Positions 32,473 to 33,306 of a DNA stretch of 33,306 bases are shown piece by piece. Every line of letters begins with the position of its first letter. The stretch's first letter is position 1. The DNA is from Streptomyces mutomycini (GTDB lineage: Bacteria > Actinomycetota > Actinomycetes > Streptomycetales > Streptomycetaceae). The notes beneath the pieces were generated by a model, which did not search any database, was not told the origin of the DNA, and was given only the letters and a program-made list of their open reading frames with translations. The stretch covers positions 1 to 33,306 of the forward strand of contig NZ_MAPV01000197.1 in assembly GCF_001700505.1 (NCBI RefSeq). The letters run 5' to 3'. The translations under genes were made by a program, and so were the position numbers.

Positions 32473-33213
32473 ATGTCGACGACCCGCCACCTCGTGAACC
32501 GCCGCCGCAGGCTCGCCACCGTCGCGGCGACCACCGCCCCGCCGCGTGCGGACACGGCTCCCGTGGAGGAGCCGGAGCCCACGGGCGCAACCGCCCCGGA
32601 ACCGGAGCGCACCGACGGACCCGCCGAGGACCCCGCCACCGAGACCGCCGCGGTGGAGGAACCGGCCGGGCAGGGGCGCCCCGCCCGCAGACCGCCCCGC
32701 CTCCGCATCCGGCTCCCCGCCGTGCTCTGCGCGGCCACCGTCCTCCTCGGCGCCTTCGCAGCCTGGGCGTTCACCTCCGCCGCGACCATCCGTGACGACC
32801 CGACGCGGCAGAACAGCGCCCTCACCGACATCAGCCGGACGAGCGAGGTCAAGGGCCGGATCACCGAGGCCGTGGGCGCCGTCTTCTCGTACAACTACGC
32901 CTCGCCCGGGAAGTCGGACCTGGCCGCGCAGAAGTACCTCACCGGCAAGGCGGTCCAGCAGCACAAGGACATGCTCGCCGAGGTACGCGCACAGGCGCCG
33001 AAGCAGAAGCTCGTCCTCACCACGACCGTCACCGAGAGCGGCGTCGAGCTGCTCGACGGCGACCGGGCCCGGCTGCTGGTCTTCGCCGACCAGAGCAACA
33101 CCCGTACCGGCAAGAAGGAGCAGACGACGTACGCGGCCGCCATGTTCGCCGTGGACGCCGTCCGCCGCGGTGACACCTGGCGGATCGCGGCCATCGACAC
33201 GTTCACGCGATGA
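32473..33213 (+). CDS. Mce-associated membrane protein (type B, copy 2)
   Basis: A 246-aa protein. A long Glu/Pro/Thr-rich cytosolic N-terminus (about 85 residues, with repeated EPE/EEP) precedes one membrane segment (LPAVLCAATVLLGAFAAWAF) and a Mas-like outer domain. Shared elements with the first type B copy include NSALTDISRTSEVKGRITEAVGAVFSYN, ARLLVFADQ and GDTWRIAAIDTFTR. ATG 32473 follows GAGAGGACC. A frame extending to 32383 overlaps the previous gene and is not supported. Confidence 0.83.
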   Translation: MSTTRHLVNRRRRLATVAATTAPPRADTAPVEEPEPTGATAPEPERTDGPAEDPATETAAVEEPAGQGRPARRPPRLRIRLPAVLCAATVLLGAFAAWAFTSAATIRDDPTRQNSALTDISRTSEVKGRITEAVGAVFSYNYASPGKSDLAAQKYLTGKAVQQHKDMLAEVRAQAPKQKLVLTTTVTESGVELLDGDRARLLVFADQSNTRTGKKEQTTYAAAMFAVDAVRRGDTWRIAAIDTFTR

Positions 33214-33232
33214 CTCAGGAGAAGGAGGACAC

Positions 33233-33306
33233 ATGAGGTTCAACGGAACCATGCGCCGCGGACTCACCGGCACGGCCACCGCGGTCGCCGCCATGGCGGC
33301 GCTCAC
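33233..33306 (+). CDS. Start of a probable exported protein (partial)
   Basis: Only 24 codons are in the window. An excellent Shine-Dalgarno (GAAGGAGG) precedes ATG 33233. MRFNGTMRRGLTGTATAVAA is a basic N-terminus followed by an Ala-rich hydrophobic stretch, the start of a Sec signal peptide. It resembles the exported proteins upstream of the mce operon and lies 19 nt after the last Mce-associated gene, so it is probably in the same operon. The mature protein lies beyond the window. Confidence 0.65.
   Translation, partial: MRFNGTMRRGLTGTATAVAAMAAL

Noticed and set aside
1..33306. CRISPR arrays, insertion sequences, integrase or attachment sites, tRNA genes
   Set aside because: None was seen. 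There are no regularly spaced repeats, transposase motifs or cloverleaf sequences, and the region looks like resident Streptomyces chromosome.

Overview
The window reads as Streptomyces chromosome. It has very high GC with strong third-position GC bias, GTG starts, 1-4 nt stop/start overlaps, a 'conservon' (sensor kinase / roadblock / DUF742 / small GTPase / P450), and a whiJ/abaA-like regulator group. No tRNA, rRNA, insertion sequence, phage gene or CRISPR array was seen.

Layout. (1) 1-3111, plus strand: the 3' end of a conservon, namely the kinase tail, roadblock protein, DUF742 protein, GTPase and a CYP157-like P450. A GH4 glycosidase follows (3185-4531). (2) 4547-7605: a WhiJ-like group, with an RsbW-type ATPase and a small unknown gene on the minus strand, diverging from an XRE/DUF5753 regulator, a DUF397 protein and a DUF574-type methyltransferase. 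(3) 7673-8750: a YchJ-like protein and a GNAT acetyltransferase. (4) 8761-13058: a minus-strand ATP-grasp protein and a 14-TM exporter with a C-terminal winged-helix-like tail, diverging from a P450. (5) 13102-16545, minus strand: an SCP2-like protein with an acyl-CoA dehydrogenase, an 87-aa unknown, and a PucR-type regulator. (6) 17206-20540, plus strand: three exported, cysteine-containing proteins, one with a DUF6801 domain. (7) 21246 to the window end: a complete mce operon (ATPase, two YrbE permeases, MceA-F), four Mce-associated membrane proteins, and the start of one more probable exported protein.

How the parts may work together. The mce operon encodes a lipid/sterol-type importer: a cytosolic ATPase, two permeases and six envelope-spanning MlaD-domain proteins. 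The SCP2-like protein and acyl-CoA dehydrogenase fit intracellular handling of an acyl or sterol substrate. The exported proteins on both flanks could be extracellular partners, but this is inference.

Two regulatory signals stand out. The only in-frame TTA codons I found in the window are in the PucR-type regulator and in the first permease gene, which suggests dependence on the bldA tRNA. A TTAC-N6-GTAA palindrome occurs on the SCP2/dehydrogenase promoter and upstream of the 87-aa gene, with a weaker copy over the best mce promoter candidate. All functional calls rest on reading motifs by eye; no database search was run.
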